59,393 nt of DNA, taken from Caulobacteraceae bacterium. Lineage in GTDB: Bacteria > Pseudomonadota > Alphaproteobacteria > Caulobacterales > Caulobacteraceae. Under the pieces are notes generated by a model. That model was not told the origin of the DNA and did no database searches. It saw only the letters and a list, made by a program, of their open reading frames with translations. A program made the position numbers and the translations under genes. Positions 18,556-27,085 of the stretch are shown here, in pieces (position 1 is the first letter of the stretch; every line of letters begins with the position of its first letter). The stretch spans positions 1-59,393 of the forward strand of contig CANJRI010000010.1 of NCBI GenBank assembly GCA_947476555.1. The letters are read 5' to 3'.

Positions 18556-20361
18556 TCAGCCGACGAAGATCCAGTCCCCGGCCAGGCTGGAGGCCTGGAC
18601 GCCGACCAGCACCACCCGGGCGCTTCCGCTTACGGTGACCACGGCGTCCGCCCCCTCCTGGGCCAGCGTCCAGGTGTTTCCCGGATCGAGCCGCACCCGG
18701 TCGCCCTGGGCGCGGCTGAAGTCGGCGACCCGGTCGATCCCCGCCGCGCCGAAGCTGTTGAAGATATCGGCGCCCAGCCCGCCGCTGAGGGTGTCGTCGC
18801 CGAGGTCGCCGGAGATGAAGTCGTCCCCCGTCCCGCCCCGCATCAGGTCATTGCCCTGGCCGCCCCGCACCAGGTCCGCGCCCGCGCCCCCGTCGCCGGT
18901 GTCGTTCCCGAGGTTGCCATAGACGATGTCGTCGCCGTCATCGCCGTAGAGCCGGTCCTGGTCCTTGCCGCCCACCACCCAGTCGCCGCCAGCGCCGCCG
19001 GAGACCGTGTCGTCGCCCATGTTGCCATGCACGTCGTCGAAGGCCGCTCCGCCCCAGATGCGGTCGTTGCCCTCCTCCCCGCGCAGGTAGTCCTCACCGT
19101 CGCCGGCCACGATGCGCGGGGTGAGGCGATGGATGTCGCCGTCCAGCCCGACGGCGTAGAGCCGGCCCTGGGCGTCGGCGCCGAACGAGGCGATCTGGTC
19201 GAAATCGCCGCCATTCACCACCAGCTGGCCATTGCGGCGGGTGATCTCCTGGGCCGCGCCATCCACCAGGCGGACGGTCCAGAGGTTCGCCGTGCCGAAA
19301 TCCGCATAGACGTAGAGCCCGTCCATGCCGCCGGACCCATGGTAGACGTAGCCCCCGGTCACGGCGTAGCCGCCGGCCGCCGACCGGTCATAATCGAGGA
19401 TGGGATCGGTCAGACCAGAGGGCGGCGTCCCGGAATAGGTCGTGAACCCCTCCTTGAACTTCCAGCCGAAGTTGAGCCCGCCGACCCCGGCGGCGGCGAA
19501 GTCGATCTCCTCGCGCGCGCCCTGGCCCACGTCGCCGATCCACAGGTCGCCGGTGGCGGAATCGAAGCTCGCCCGCCAGGGGTTGCGCAGGCCATACTGC
19601 CAGACCTCGTCGGCTCCCGCCGTCGCGGCGAAGGGGTTGGTCGCGGGGATCGCGTAGTTGCGGGCAGACTCGGCAGCGAAGGCGTCGACGTTCACGTCGA
19701 TGCGCAGGATCTTGCCGAGTAAGGAATTGGTGTTCTGGGCGTTGCCCTGCGGGTCGCCGGCCGAGCCGCCGTCGCCGGTGGCGATGTAGAGCAGGCCGTC
19801 GGGCCCGAACTCCAGCCAGCCGCCGTTGTGATTGTCGTAGGGCTGGTCGAAGGTGAGGATCATCCGCTGCGAGGCGGCGTCGGCGTGATTGGCGTCGGCC
19901 CGGCGGTACTCGCGAATCTCGGTGTCGCCCGCCGCATTGGTGAGGTTCACGTAGAACAGGCCATTGACCGCGTAGTTCGGATGGAAGGCCAGGCCCAGCA
20001 GTCCCTGCTCGCCGCCCCCCGCCAGGCTGGCGTCGGGCAGGTCGAGGAAATGGTCGCTGTTCAGCGTTCCGCTCTCCAGGTCGAGGATCCGGATCCGTCC
20101 GGTGTGCTGCTCGACGACGTAGAGCCGGCCCGGATCGCCGGGCGCCGCCACGGCGGCCACCGGGGCGGAAAGGCCCGAGGCCACGCGCAATGCGTCGATC
20201 TGGTAGTTCGCCCCGTCCACGTCGGAGGCGGCGCGGCCGTAGAGAGCGTCGTCCCCCAGGCCCCCGAACAGGCGGTCCGCCCCGTCCTGGCCAGTGATGA
20301 CGTCGGCCCCCGCCGTGCCGTTCAAGGTGTCGCTGGAGCCGGTTCCCGCAATATCGGCCAT
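18556..20361 (-). CDS. RTX-flanked glucose/sorbosone dehydrogenase-like protein
   Basis: 601 residues. Residues about 10-45 hold N-terminal RTX repeats (GQDGADRLFGG, LGDDALYG). Residues about 55-415 are a GSDH/PQQ-type six-bladed propeller (PGRLYVVEQHTGRI, GLLGLAFHPNY, GDGGSAGDPQGNAQ, LRNPWRASFD). Residues 418-534 are GGxGxDxLxGG calcium repeats, with a 67-residue tail. Enzymes of this family oxidise aldoses with PQQ; a binding or adhesive role is also possible. There is no Sec signal, so type I secretion is expected. Residues 440-601 have the same length as, and are strongly similar to, residues 398-559 of the metalloprotease at 8907-10586. It converges on ftsH with a 1-base gap. Confidence 0.9.
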   Translation of the reverse strand: MADIAGTGSSDTLNGTAGADVITGQDGADRLFGGLGDDALYGRAASDVDGANYQIDALRVASGLSAPVAAVAAPGDPGRLYVVEQHTGRIRILDLESGTLNSDHFLDLPDASLAGGGEQGLLGLAFHPNYAVNGLFYVNLTNAAGDTEIREYRRADANHADAASQRMILTFDQPYDNHNGGWLEFGPDGLLYIATGDGGSAGDPQGNAQNTNSLLGKILRIDVNVDAFAAESARNYAIPATNPFAATAGADEVWQYGLRNPWRASFDSATGDLWIGDVGQGAREEIDFAAAGVGGLNFGWKFKEGFTTYSGTPPSGLTDPILDYDRSAAGGYAVTGGYVYHGSGGMDGLYVYADFGTANLWTVRLVDGAAQEITRRNGQLVVNGGDFDQIASFGADAQGRLYAVGLDGDIHRLTPRIVAGDGEDYLRGEEGNDRIWGGAAFDDVHGNMGDDTVSGGAGGDWVVGGKDQDRLYGDDGDDIVYGNLGNDTGDGGAGADLVRGGQGNDLMRGGTGDDFISGDLGDDTLSGGLGADIFNSFGAAGIDRVADFSRAQGDRVRLDPGNTWTLAQEGADAVVTVSGSARVVLVGVQASSLAGDWIFVG

Positions 20362-20437
20362 GAGGCTGTGTCCCGTGGTGGCGGCGACAGGTCAGCGCGC
20401 GGGGGCCGCCTGCCCGGCGCGCCCCATCCTGGCGGGA

Positions 20438-20626
20438 CTATAGCAGCTGGACCGCGCGCTTCAGAACCTTTCGGCCCCAGCGGGTCAATTGCGGGTCGGC
20501 GAGCTTGACCTTCAGCGCCCAGGCGGCTTCATCGCCATGCCGGCGGCGGGCGAGCTGCGCTTCCTCCAACGCCTCGCGTTCCAGCCTTTGCCAGCGACGG
20601 TAGAGCCGGAAAGGGTTGAGGATCAT
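20438..20626 (-). CDS. Small basic hypothetical protein
   Basis: 62 residues, MILNPFRLYRRWQRLEREAL start and a charged helical middle; isoelectric point high. No domain recognised. Codon third positions are GC-rich, as in neighbouring genes, and the first residues resemble short conserved Caulobacteraceae proteins, so I think it is real, but the length alone is weak evidence. It is divergent from folP across about 57 bp. Confidence 0.6.
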   Translation of the reverse strand: MILNPFRLYRRWQRLEREALEEAQLARRRHGDEAAWALKVKLADPQLTRWGRKVLKRAVQLL

Positions 20627-20683
20627 GAGGTCCGGTTCAATCAGCGTAACGTTGGAATTCTAGCAAAGGCCTACGACACTGTC

Positions 20684-21538
20684 GTGAAAATTGCGCATGA
20701 TCATCCTAGGGTTGCATCCGGCGAGGACGCCAATGTCAGGGTGATGGGCATCGTCAACCTGACGCCGGACAGCTTTTCCGATGGGGGCCGCCTCACCGAC
20801 CTGGACGCCGCCTTGGTCCATGCCCGCCAGCTGATCGCCGACGGCGCCGACATCCTCGACATCGGCGGGGAGTCCACGCGCCCCGGCGCCGCGCCGGTCT
20901 CGGCCGAGGAAGAGATGCGGCGGGTGTTGCCGCTGATCCAGGCCCTGGCCGCCGAGGGCCGGACACCCCTCTCCATCGACACCATGAAGCCGCAGGTCGC
21001 CCGGGCCGCCGTGGCCGCTGGCGCCGGGATGTGGAACGACGTCTCGGCTCTGCGCTTCGCTCCCGACAGCCTGGCCACCGCGGCCGAGCTGGGCTGCGAT
21101 GTGGTGCTCATGCACATGCTGGGCGAACCGCGCACCATGCAGGCCGAGCCGGTCTACGCGGACGTGGCCGGCGAGGTCGCGGCCTTCCTGGCGGCGCGGG
21201 CCGAGGCGGCGCTGGCGGCCGGCGCCGCCCGCGAGCGGATCTGGCTCGATCCGGGCATCGGCTTCGGCAAGCACCTGACCGGCCACAACCTCCCCCTGCT
21301 GGCCGGCCTCGAGCGGCTGACCGCGCTCGGCTATCCGGTGCTGCTGGGCGCCAGCCGCAAGGCCTTCATCGGCCGGCTGGACGGCGACGCTCCGCCGGAC
21401 CAGCGGCTCGGCGGTTCCGTGGCCGTCACCCTGGCCGGCGCGGCGCGGGGCGTGGCGATGGTGCGGGTGCACGACGTGCGGGAGACCGCCCAGGCCCTGA
21501 AGGTGTGGGCCGCGATCGAGGCGGCCGGGTCGGCGTAG
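20684..21538 (+). CDS. folP: Dihydropteroate synthase
   Basis: 284 residues from the GTG at 20684. It joins para-aminobenzoate to dihydropterin pyrophosphate in folate synthesis and is the target of sulfonamides. The signature MGIVNLTPDSFSDGG is present, then DIGGESTRPGA and LLGASRKAFIG. The first signature methionine is at 20744, so the start must lie upstream of it; the GTG at 20684 (MKIAHDHPRVASGE) is preferred, but the ribosome site (AAAGG) is somewhat far. It is followed after 31 bp by thiD in the same direction. Confidence 0.93.
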   Translation: MKIAHDHPRVASGEDANVRVMGIVNLTPDSFSDGGRLTDLDAALVHARQLIADGADILDIGGESTRPGAAPVSAEEEMRRVLPLIQALAAEGRTPLSIDTMKPQVARAAVAAGAGMWNDVSALRFAPDSLATAAELGCDVVLMHMLGEPRTMQAEPVYADVAGEVAAFLAARAEAALAAGAARERIWLDPGIGFGKHLTGHNLPLLAGLERLTALGYPVLLGASRKAFIGRLDGDAPPDQRLGGSVAVTLAGAARGVAMVRVHDVRETAQALKVWAAIEAAGSA

Positions 21539-21569
21539 CGCCGCGCGCCCAAACCGGCTATCGCGGGGC

Positions 21570-22361
21570 ATGCGCCCACTCGGCCGAGTCCTGATCATCG
21601 CCGGATCCGACAGCGGCGGCGGCGCGGGAATCCAGGCCGACATCAAGACCGTCACCATGCTGGGCGGGTATGCCGCCACGGCGATCACCGCGCTCACCGT
21701 CCAGAACACCCTCGGCGTCACCGCCGTCCACGCCGCGCCCCTGGAGATCGTCGAGGCCCAGGCCCGGGCGGTGCTGGACGACATCGGCGCCGACGCCATC
21801 AAGACCGGCATGCTTGGGGATGCGGCCACGGTCGCCCTGGTCGCCCGGCTCCTGGACGAGGCCGGCCTGCCGGCGGTGATCGATCCGGTGATGGTGGCCA
21901 AGGGCGGCGCCTCGCTGCTGGCCGGCGACGCCGTGGCCATGGTGCGCGAGCGCCTGGTGCCCCGCGCGGCCCTGCTCACCCCCAACGCCCCAGAGGCCGA
22001 GGCCCTCACCGGCTTCGCCGTGGCCTCCACCGATGACCTGCGACGGGCTGGTGAGGCCCTGCTCGCGGCGGGCGCGCGGGCGGTGCTGATGAAGGGCGGC
22101 CATGTCCCCGGCGAGCGGGTCGTCGACATCCTTATGACCCCGGCCGGCGAGACCCTGTTCGAAGGGCCGCGCATCAAGACCCGCCACACCCATGGCACCG
22201 GCTGCACCCTGGCGTCCGCCTGCGCGACCGGCCTCGCCCAGGGTCTGGGCCTCACCGCCGCCGTGGCCCGAGCGTGGGACTACGTCCATCAGGCCATGCT
22301 GGGCGCGCCGGGGCTGGGCAGGGGCCACGGCCCGCTGGATCACGGCTGGCCGTTGCGATGA
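21570..22361 (+). CDS. thiD: Hydroxymethylpyrimidine/phosphomethylpyrimidine kinase
   Basis: 263 residues. It phosphorylates HMP to HMP-P and HMP-PP for thiamine synthesis. The ribokinase-fold motifs IIAGSDSGGGAGIQADIKT at the N-terminus, IKTGMLGD, IDPVMVAKGG and the catalytic THGTGCTLASA are all there. The stop overlaps the next gene (ATGA). No TPP riboswitch was recognised: the gap from folP is only 31 bp. Confidence 0.95.
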   Translation: MRPLGRVLIIAGSDSGGGAGIQADIKTVTMLGGYAATAITALTVQNTLGVTAVHAAPLEIVEAQARAVLDDIGADAIKTGMLGDAATVALVARLLDEAGLPAVIDPVMVAKGGASLLAGDAVAMVRERLVPRAALLTPNAPEAEALTGFAVASTDDLRRAGEALLAAGARAVLMKGGHVPGERVVDILMTPAGETLFEGPRIKTRHTHGTGCTLASACATGLAQGLGLTAAVARAWDYVHQAMLGAPGLGRGHGPLDHGWPLR

Positions 22362-22921
22362 GTCTGGACGACCGCCTGCGCGAGATCCTGCGGCGATCCG
22401 AACCGCTGATGCACGTCATGCGCACGGCCCGCGACTTGTCCTTGCCGGACTGGATGATCTTCTCCGGCGCCATCTACCAGCGGGTGCTCAACGTCCAGAC
22501 TGGCCGGGACCTCGACTACGGGATCAAGGACTACGACCTGGCCTATTTCGACGCCGACACCTCCTACGAGGCCGAGGATCGGGTGATCCGCGGGGTCGCC
22601 GAGGCGTTCGAGCCGCCGCTCAAGGACATGGTGGAGGTCCGCAACCAGGCCCGGGTCCATCTCTGGTTCGAGCCCAAGTTCGGCGAGCCCTATGCGCCCC
22701 TGACCCACAGCGCCGAGGCGGTGGATCGCTTCGTAAGCCCGCTGTTCGCCGTGGCCGCCCGGCTGGAGCCAGACGACAGCCTCACCCTTATCGCGCCCTT
22801 CGGCCTGGACGATCTGTTCGCCCTGCGTCTGCGGCCCAATCCGCGTCGCCAGACCAACGGCTTCGAACGCACCGCGGCCAATCTCCTGGCCCGGTGGCCG
22901 GAAGTCAGGGTGGAGCGCTGA
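22358..22921 (+). CDS. Nucleotidyltransferase family protein (DUF925-like)
   Basis: 187 residues, matching the DUF925/nucleotidyltransferase-like family: FSGAIYQRVLNVQTGRDLDYG followed by GIKDYDLAYFDAD, whose D-x-D pair resembles the metal-binding aspartates of the nucleotidyltransferase fold. Residues VRNQARVHLWF are also family-like. The substrate is unknown. The ATG overlaps the thiD stop, so it is translated with folP-thiD. A long perfect hairpin follows its stop. Confidence 0.85.
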   Translation: MSLDDRLREILRRSEPLMHVMRTARDLSLPDWMIFSGAIYQRVLNVQTGRDLDYGIKDYDLAYFDADTSYEAEDRVIRGVAEAFEPPLKDMVEVRNQARVHLWFEPKFGEPYAPLTHSAEAVDRFVSPLFAVAARLEPDDSLTLIAPFGLDDLFALRLRPNPRRQTNGFERTAANLLARWPEVRVER

Positions 22922-22927
22922 ACGAAC

Positions 22928-22957
22928 GGCGCCCCCGAAGCGGACTTCGGGGGCGCC
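22928..22957. terminator. 13-bp perfect inverted repeat
   Basis: GGCGCCCCCGAAG (22928-22940) pairs with CTTCGGGGGCGCC (22945-22957) around CGGA. It lies between the convergent nucleotidyltransferase gene and the small exported protein gene and can terminate both strands. Confidence 0.7.
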
Positions 22958-22980
22958 TCGGCCTTGCGGGTTAGGCGAGG

Positions 22981-23370
22981 CTAGTAGCGGTTGTAGCCGT
23001 AGCGGCGGTCGCGGCGATCCACGCCTGCGTAGCGGGTGGCCTGCTCGATGTGGGCGACGCCGCGCGCGAGACGGTCACGTTCCCAACGGCTGGCCTGGCC
23101 GGTTTGCACGCGCCACGCCAGGGGCTGGATCTGATGCCATTCGCGCAGCAGGGCCCGGCGCTGGGCCAGCGGGATGGGCGCGTTGTTGATCCGCCATTCC
23201 AGGGCGTCAACGTGCGAGGTGCTGAGGTCGCCCGGCGCGTATTCGCTGTAGCCGTTGTTGTAGCCACGGTCGTAGTCACGCCAAGGTTGGGCGGAAGCCG
23301 ACGTCGCCAGGGATCCGACGGTCATGAGAGCGGCGGCGCCAACGGCGGCCATGATATTAAGCTTGGTCAT
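22981..23370 (-). CDS. Small exported charged protein (paralogue of neighbour)
   Basis: 129 residues. A Sec signal peptide (MTKLNIMAAVGAAALMTVGS, then AxA-type cleavage near SASA-Q) is followed by a Tyr/Asp/Arg-rich start and a helical stretch (LEWRINNAP, ALLREWHQIQPLAWRVQTGQ), ending in Arg/Tyr. The ATG at 23370 has AGGAGA seven bases upstream. The helical core resembles the next gene in spacing of leucines, acidic and arginine residues, suggesting duplication. The function is unknown; a periplasmic or outer-surface role is inferred from the signal peptide. Confidence 0.85.
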   Translation of the reverse strand: MTKLNIMAAVGAAALMTVGSLATSASAQPWRDYDRGYNNGYSEYAPGDLSTSHVDALEWRINNAPIPLAQRRALLREWHQIQPLAWRVQTGQASRWERDRLARGVAHIEQATRYAGVDRRDRRYGYNRY

Positions 23371-23512
23371 GATCTTCTCCTCTGTTCCGTCCGTCCCGCG
23401 TAATTCGTGCCTCGATGGGTTGCGAAAACACGGGAGGACTAACTTTGTTCCGTGTGAATCTATGCCTGAGCCGCCCACAACTTGACTGTGCGGGCGGCCC
23501 AGAGACTTCACC

Positions 23513-23902
23513 TTAGCGGCGCATGCCGTAGTCGCGGTCGCGACGCTCAACGCGGATTTGCGCCTCCAGCCGGTCGAACCTGCGGTCGAGGTCGGCGCGC
23601 TCCGAATGGGAGAGGCCGCCCCTGCGGTAACGGGCTTCGAGCTGGGCGATCTGACGGAACTCGGCGCGCAGACGGCGCGCCTCGCCCATCGTCAGGCCGC
23701 CACGCCGCATGCCCTGTTCGATCCGGTTCTCTAGCCGCTCCTGACGCTGGTTGATCCCATAGTCGGCGCCGTAGCGGGGATTGAACGGCGGGCTTTCGAC
23801 GCGGCCACGGTCATGGCGGTCGTAGGACTGGGCGGCGGCCGGCGCGGCGATCGCCGTGACGGTGGCGATGGCGGCCAGCGAAGTCAGAACGGTCTTCATC
23901 AT
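23513..23902 (-). CDS. Small exported Arg-rich helical protein (paralogue of neighbour)
   Basis: 129 residues, the same length as the gene 140 bp downstream. It starts MMKTVLTSLAAIATVTAIAA with an AAAQ-type signal cleavage site, then a Tyr/Asp/Arg-rich part and a helical core (RLENRIEQGMRRGGLTMGEA, AEFRQIAQLEARYRRGGLSH, SERADLDRRF). The first ATG has AGGA seven bases before it; ATG at 23899 is the alternative. A periplasmic location is inferred. Function unknown. Confidence 0.85.
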   Translation of the reverse strand: MMKTVLTSLAAIATVTAIAAPAAAQSYDRHDRGRVESPPFNPRYGADYGINQRQERLENRIEQGMRRGGLTMGEARRLRAEFRQIAQLEARYRRGGLSHSERADLDRRFDRLEAQIRVERRDRDYGMRR

Positions 23903-24026
23903 GGCAAGGTCCTCCTGAACCTTCGACGGCCGGGGGTTCGGCGTCTTGGGATGCAGAAAACCATGCGGGGCCTGAAGCCGGTCTGAGGCCTCCGGTTGGG
24001 CGCCGTTCAGGTACCTGACCGGTTTG

Positions 24027-25922
24027 TTATGCGGCGTTGGAGCGGGCCGAACCGCCGGTGGCCGCGGCGTTCAGCGACGAGGCGATGGCGTCGTAGAGCT
24101 TGGCGATCTCGATGGGCTTGGCCACATGGGCGTCCATCCCTGCCGCCAGGTATTCGTCCACCTGGTGGGTCAGGGCGTTGGCCGTTAGCGCCACGATGGG
24201 GATGCGCTTGCGGCCCTCCGACAGCTCGGCCTCGCGGATCAGCTTGGCGGCGGTGATGCCGTCCATCACCGGCATCTGGATGTCCATCAGGATCAGGTCG
24301 TAGGCGCCGGACCGCCAGGCGTCCACCGCCTCCTTGCCGTCCGGGACGATGTCGGCCTCGATGCCCAGCGAGCCCAGGACCGCCGCCAGCACCTGCTGGT
24401 TGGTGGGATTGTCCTCGGCGGCGAGGATGCGCAGCTCGCCTTCCTCGGCCGGGTGCGCCTGTTCGACGACCTGCTCCTCGACCGGCGCCCCGCGCGGCAG
24501 GGGCAGCTCGACGGTGAAGGTCGAGCCTTCGCCCTCGCGGCTGGCGACCACGATGGTCCCGCCCATCATCTGGGTGAGCTCGCGGCAGATGGCCAGGCCC
24601 AGGCCCGTCCCGCCAAACCGCCGGGTCGCCGAATTGTCGGCCTGGGTGAACTTCTCGAACAGCAAGGGCAGCTTCTCGGGCGCGATGCCGATGCCCGTGT
24701 CGGCGACCACGACACGCAGTTCGCCGCCTTCCCCCAGCTCCACCCGCGTGGTGACGGAGCCCTGGATCGTGAACTTCACCGCGTTGGAGATCAGGTTGCC
24801 GACGATCTGGCGCAGGCGGTCGGCGTCGCCGCGCCACCAGCCCTCGGCGGCGGGGTCGACCTGCACCGAGAACTCCAGCCCCTTGGCCGCCGCGGTCGGC
24901 TCGAAATTCTCGCGCACCTGCGCGACGGTGGGCTGCAGCTCGAAATCGTCCTCCACCAGGGTCAGCTTGCCGGCCTCGATCTTGGATAGGTCCAGCACGT
25001 CGTTCAGCACGGCCAGCAGCAGCCCGCCGGAGCGGCGGATCACGTCCAGCCGGTCGCGCTGCACCCGGTCCAGCTTGCCCAGGGCCATCACCTCGGCCAT
25101 CGCCAGCACCCCGTTCAGCGGGGTGCGGATCTCGTGGCTCATATTGGCCAGGAACTGGGTCTTCAGGACGTTGGCGGCGTTGGCGGCGTCGCGAGCGGCC
25201 TCCAGTTCGCGCATCGCCGCCTTGAGGTCCGCCTCCCGCTCGCCGAGCTTGCCGAGCAGGTGGTTGAAGCTGCCGGTCAGGCTGCGGAACAGGTCGTCGG
25301 CGCCCTCTACCTCCACCGGGGTGAAGCTGCCGCCCGCCGCCACCTCGCGCATGGCCTTCGAAAGGCTCTGCACCGGTTGGATCACCCGGTGCGCCAGGCT
25401 GCGGGCCAGGAACAGGGCCACGCCGACGCCGCCGAACAGCAGCACGAAGGTCAGGGCCACGAACTGCGGCAGCATCGGCGCGAGCGAGGGCCGCCGCACG
25501 GTCATCGAGAACCGGCCGACGGTCTCCTCGCCGATCTTCACCGGCCGCTGGAAGGTCTCCGTCGAAACCTCGCCCGGACCGCGTCGGTCGAAGGCGGCGA
25601 GCTCTCGTCCGGCGGGATCCATCAGCCGCGCGGCCACCACTTCCTGGCTGCCCTTCAGGGTGGCCAGCGCGGCCTGTAGCTGATCGGGGTTGTCCCGGGC
25701 GATCACCGGGCCCGCCGCCTGGGCCGTGATGGTGGCGAGGTCGTCGTGGATGCGGTGCGACTGGGCCCCGGTCACCGCCCATTGCTGCAGCATGAAGGCG
25801 CCACAGGCGGCCAGCAGGACGACGACGGTGGTGATCAGGCCGACGCTGGCGACCCGCGCCTGGAAGCTCGCCGAGGGCGCGCCGCCGGCTTGCGGGTCGG
25901 TCGAATGTCCGGGCGCACGCAT
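24027..25922 (-). CDS. Hybrid sensor histidine kinase/response regulator
   Basis: 631 residues. Transmembrane segments at about 24-46 and 152-172 flank a roughly 105-residue periplasmic sensor (CHASE8-like in length). Then HAMP (about 175-225), a coiled coil, HisKA with the phosphorylated histidine in SHEIRTPLNG (H263), the HATPase with N-box NLISNAVKF, DTGIGI and GTGLGL, and a C-terminal receiver with the acceptor aspartate in LILMDIQMP. It is a membrane hybrid kinase whose output needs a separate phosphotransfer partner or downstream regulator, none of which is adjacent. The signal is unknown. It is divergent from the gene at 26103. Confidence 0.94.
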   Translation of the reverse strand: MRAPGHSTDPQAGGAPSASFQARVASVGLITTVVVLLAACGAFMLQQWAVTGAQSHRIHDDLATITAQAAGPVIARDNPDQLQAALATLKGSQEVVAARLMDPAGRELAAFDRRGPGEVSTETFQRPVKIGEETVGRFSMTVRRPSLAPMLPQFVALTFVLLFGGVGVALFLARSLAHRVIQPVQSLSKAMREVAAGGSFTPVEVEGADDLFRSLTGSFNHLLGKLGEREADLKAAMRELEAARDAANAANVLKTQFLANMSHEIRTPLNGVLAMAEVMALGKLDRVQRDRLDVIRRSGGLLLAVLNDVLDLSKIEAGKLTLVEDDFELQPTVAQVRENFEPTAAAKGLEFSVQVDPAAEGWWRGDADRLRQIVGNLISNAVKFTIQGSVTTRVELGEGGELRVVVADTGIGIAPEKLPLLFEKFTQADNSATRRFGGTGLGLAICRELTQMMGGTIVVASREGEGSTFTVELPLPRGAPVEEQVVEQAHPAEEGELRILAAEDNPTNQQVLAAVLGSLGIEADIVPDGKEAVDAWRSGAYDLILMDIQMPVMDGITAAKLIREAELSEGRKRIPIVALTANALTHQVDEYLAAGMDAHVAKPIEIAKLYDAIASSLNAAATGGSARSNAA

Positions 25923-26102
25923 CCCCTGACGGATACCCGGATAGCCCTAATGGTTCGCTTAGAAGGCGAGTTAACGGCGTGTCGTTCGCGCAACAAAACA
26001 CCCTCTGGTGGGACTTTTTATGGTTAACAACCTATGAATCGCTTGCGTGCAGCTTCACCATTCGTTTACCTTAACGAGTACTGGGCAACTGGAGGGGTAC
26101 CC

Positions 26103-26435
26103 GTGGAAAAGATTTTCGTGGCCAAGCAAGTGGCCAAGAAGCTGCAATCGACCGAAGCCGCCGTTGATGTGGCCATGATCGAAGCCGCTGAATTCCTTGG
26201 CGAAATGCTCAAGGCCCGCAAGGATGTGAACGCTTCCCTGATCTTCGCCGACGACGCGCAGGTCAAGATGATGGCGGCCATGAAGGCCCTGTCGGAAGCC
26301 CGCACCGCGATGGTCGGCGTCCACCAGGAGCTGAGCGAGGCCAAGCTGCGCCTCGGCATCCGCACCAAGATGGACTTCGAGGACAAGCCCTCGGCCCAGC
26401 CCCAGACCCCGGCGAACCTGCGCGAGGTCATCTAA
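26103..26435 (+). CDS. Conserved helical hypothetical protein
   Basis: 110 residues from a GTG at 26103 with a near-perfect ribosome site (GGAGGGG) five bases upstream; that site decides against the longer ATG start at 26034. MEKIFVAKQVAKKLQSTEAA begins a predicted all-helical protein (TEAAVDVAMIEAAEFLGEML, LSEARTAMVGVHQELSEAKL). There is no signal or membrane segment. I do not recognise the family. The clean ribosome site and typical codon use make it a real gene. Confidence 0.82.
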   Translation: MEKIFVAKQVAKKLQSTEAAVDVAMIEAAEFLGEMLKARKDVNASLIFADDAQVKMMAAMKALSEARTAMVGVHQELSEAKLRLGIRTKMDFEDKPSAQPQTPANLREVI

Positions 26436-26482
26436 GGCCCCGCCGACCCGAAGTGTCGGCTTGGTTGCGATAGTTTAACGAT

Positions 26483-26514
26483 ATCGGGCCCCTAATGGAC
26501 GTTAGGGGCCCGAT
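26483..26514 (+). promoter_or_regulatory. Perfect 13-bp hairpin covering the next gene's ribosome site
   Basis: ATCGGGCCCCTAA (26483-26495) and TTAGGGGCCCGAT (26502-26514) form a stem with a 6-base loop. The only ribosome-binding candidate for the ATG at 26518, AGGGG at 26504-26508, lies inside the 3' arm. So it may act as a translational switch, or simply as the terminator of the preceding gene. Confidence 0.6.
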
Positions 26515-26517
26515 TTC

Positions 26518-26955
26518 ATGCCGACGTCACCCATTGTCCAGGCGCTCATGGTCTTCGGACTGGCCAGCTGCCTGCTCGCCTTCTGGAAGGGCGGCGGCGC
26601 CGAACGCATCGGCGCGGCCTGCATCGTCGGCAACATAGTCCTCGGCCTGCTCATCTCCGCCTGGACCCCGGACCTCTACGGACCGACCCTGAAGCTGGCC
26701 AATGACGGGCTGATCGCGGTGGCGTTCCTGATCCTGGCCGTGCTCTACGCCAGCCCCTGGCTGGGCGTGGCCATGCTGCTCTACGCGGCCCAGTTCGCCA
26801 TGCATTCCTACTATGTCGTCCTGGCCCTGCCGAAGGACCTGCTGCACGCCCAGGTGAACAACCTGATCTTCGTTTCGGTGATCCTCTGCACCCTCACCGG
26901 CGCCATCGGCGCCTGGCGGCGACGCGGCAGGACCGGGACGCCCGACGCCGCCTGA
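26518..26955 (+). CDS. Four-helix integral membrane hypothetical protein
   Basis: 145 residues with four hydrophobic segments: [46 protein letters not shown] and [19 protein letters not shown] short basic tail (RRRGRTG) follows the last. It has no recognised family. The ATG at 26518 has no free ribosome site: AGGGG lies inside a perfect hairpin. A role in the inner membrane is inferred. It precedes serC by 130 bp and is not overlapped with it. Confidence 0.75.
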   Translation: MPTSPIVQALMVFGLASCLLAFWKGGGAERIGAACIVGNIVLGLLISAWTPDLYGPTLKLANDGLIAVAFLILAVLYASPWLGVAMLLYAAQFAMHSYYVVLALPKDLLHAQVNNLIFVSVILCTLTGAIGAWRRRGRTGTPDAA

Positions 26956-26994
26956 TCCGCGCTCGCGGCGATTTTGCCGCCGCCGAAGGTTTTT

Positions 26995-27085
26995 CTTGCA
27001 CTCCGGCCCGAACCCGGGCTTTTGGCGCGCGGGCCACGCCCCCCCAACGGGGCGCTGCTCATCTGCAAGGATGGGAGATATCCAT
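26995..27085 (+). promoter_or_regulatory. Candidate serC leader RNA
   Basis: CTTGCA (26995-27000) can pair with TGCAAG (27064-27069), enclosing two GC hairpins: GCCCG/CGGGC (27006-27019) and CGCCCC/GGGGCG (27037-27054). GGAT (27069-27072) can pair with ATCC (27080-27083), placing the GGGAG ribosome site in the loop. A serC RNA motif with a stem over the ribosome site is known upstream of alphaproteobacterial serC genes. The match here is by position and by-eye folding, not by covariance. Confidence 0.45.

Noticed and set aside
21539..21569. TPP riboswitch before thiD
   Set aside because: Only 31 bases separate folP and thiD; no room for the element.
24007..26001. Long second minus-strand frame (664 residues) over the histidine kinase
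   Set aside because: It overlaps the intact kinase in another frame and shows no domain; kinase motifs are all in the frame from 24027 to 25922.
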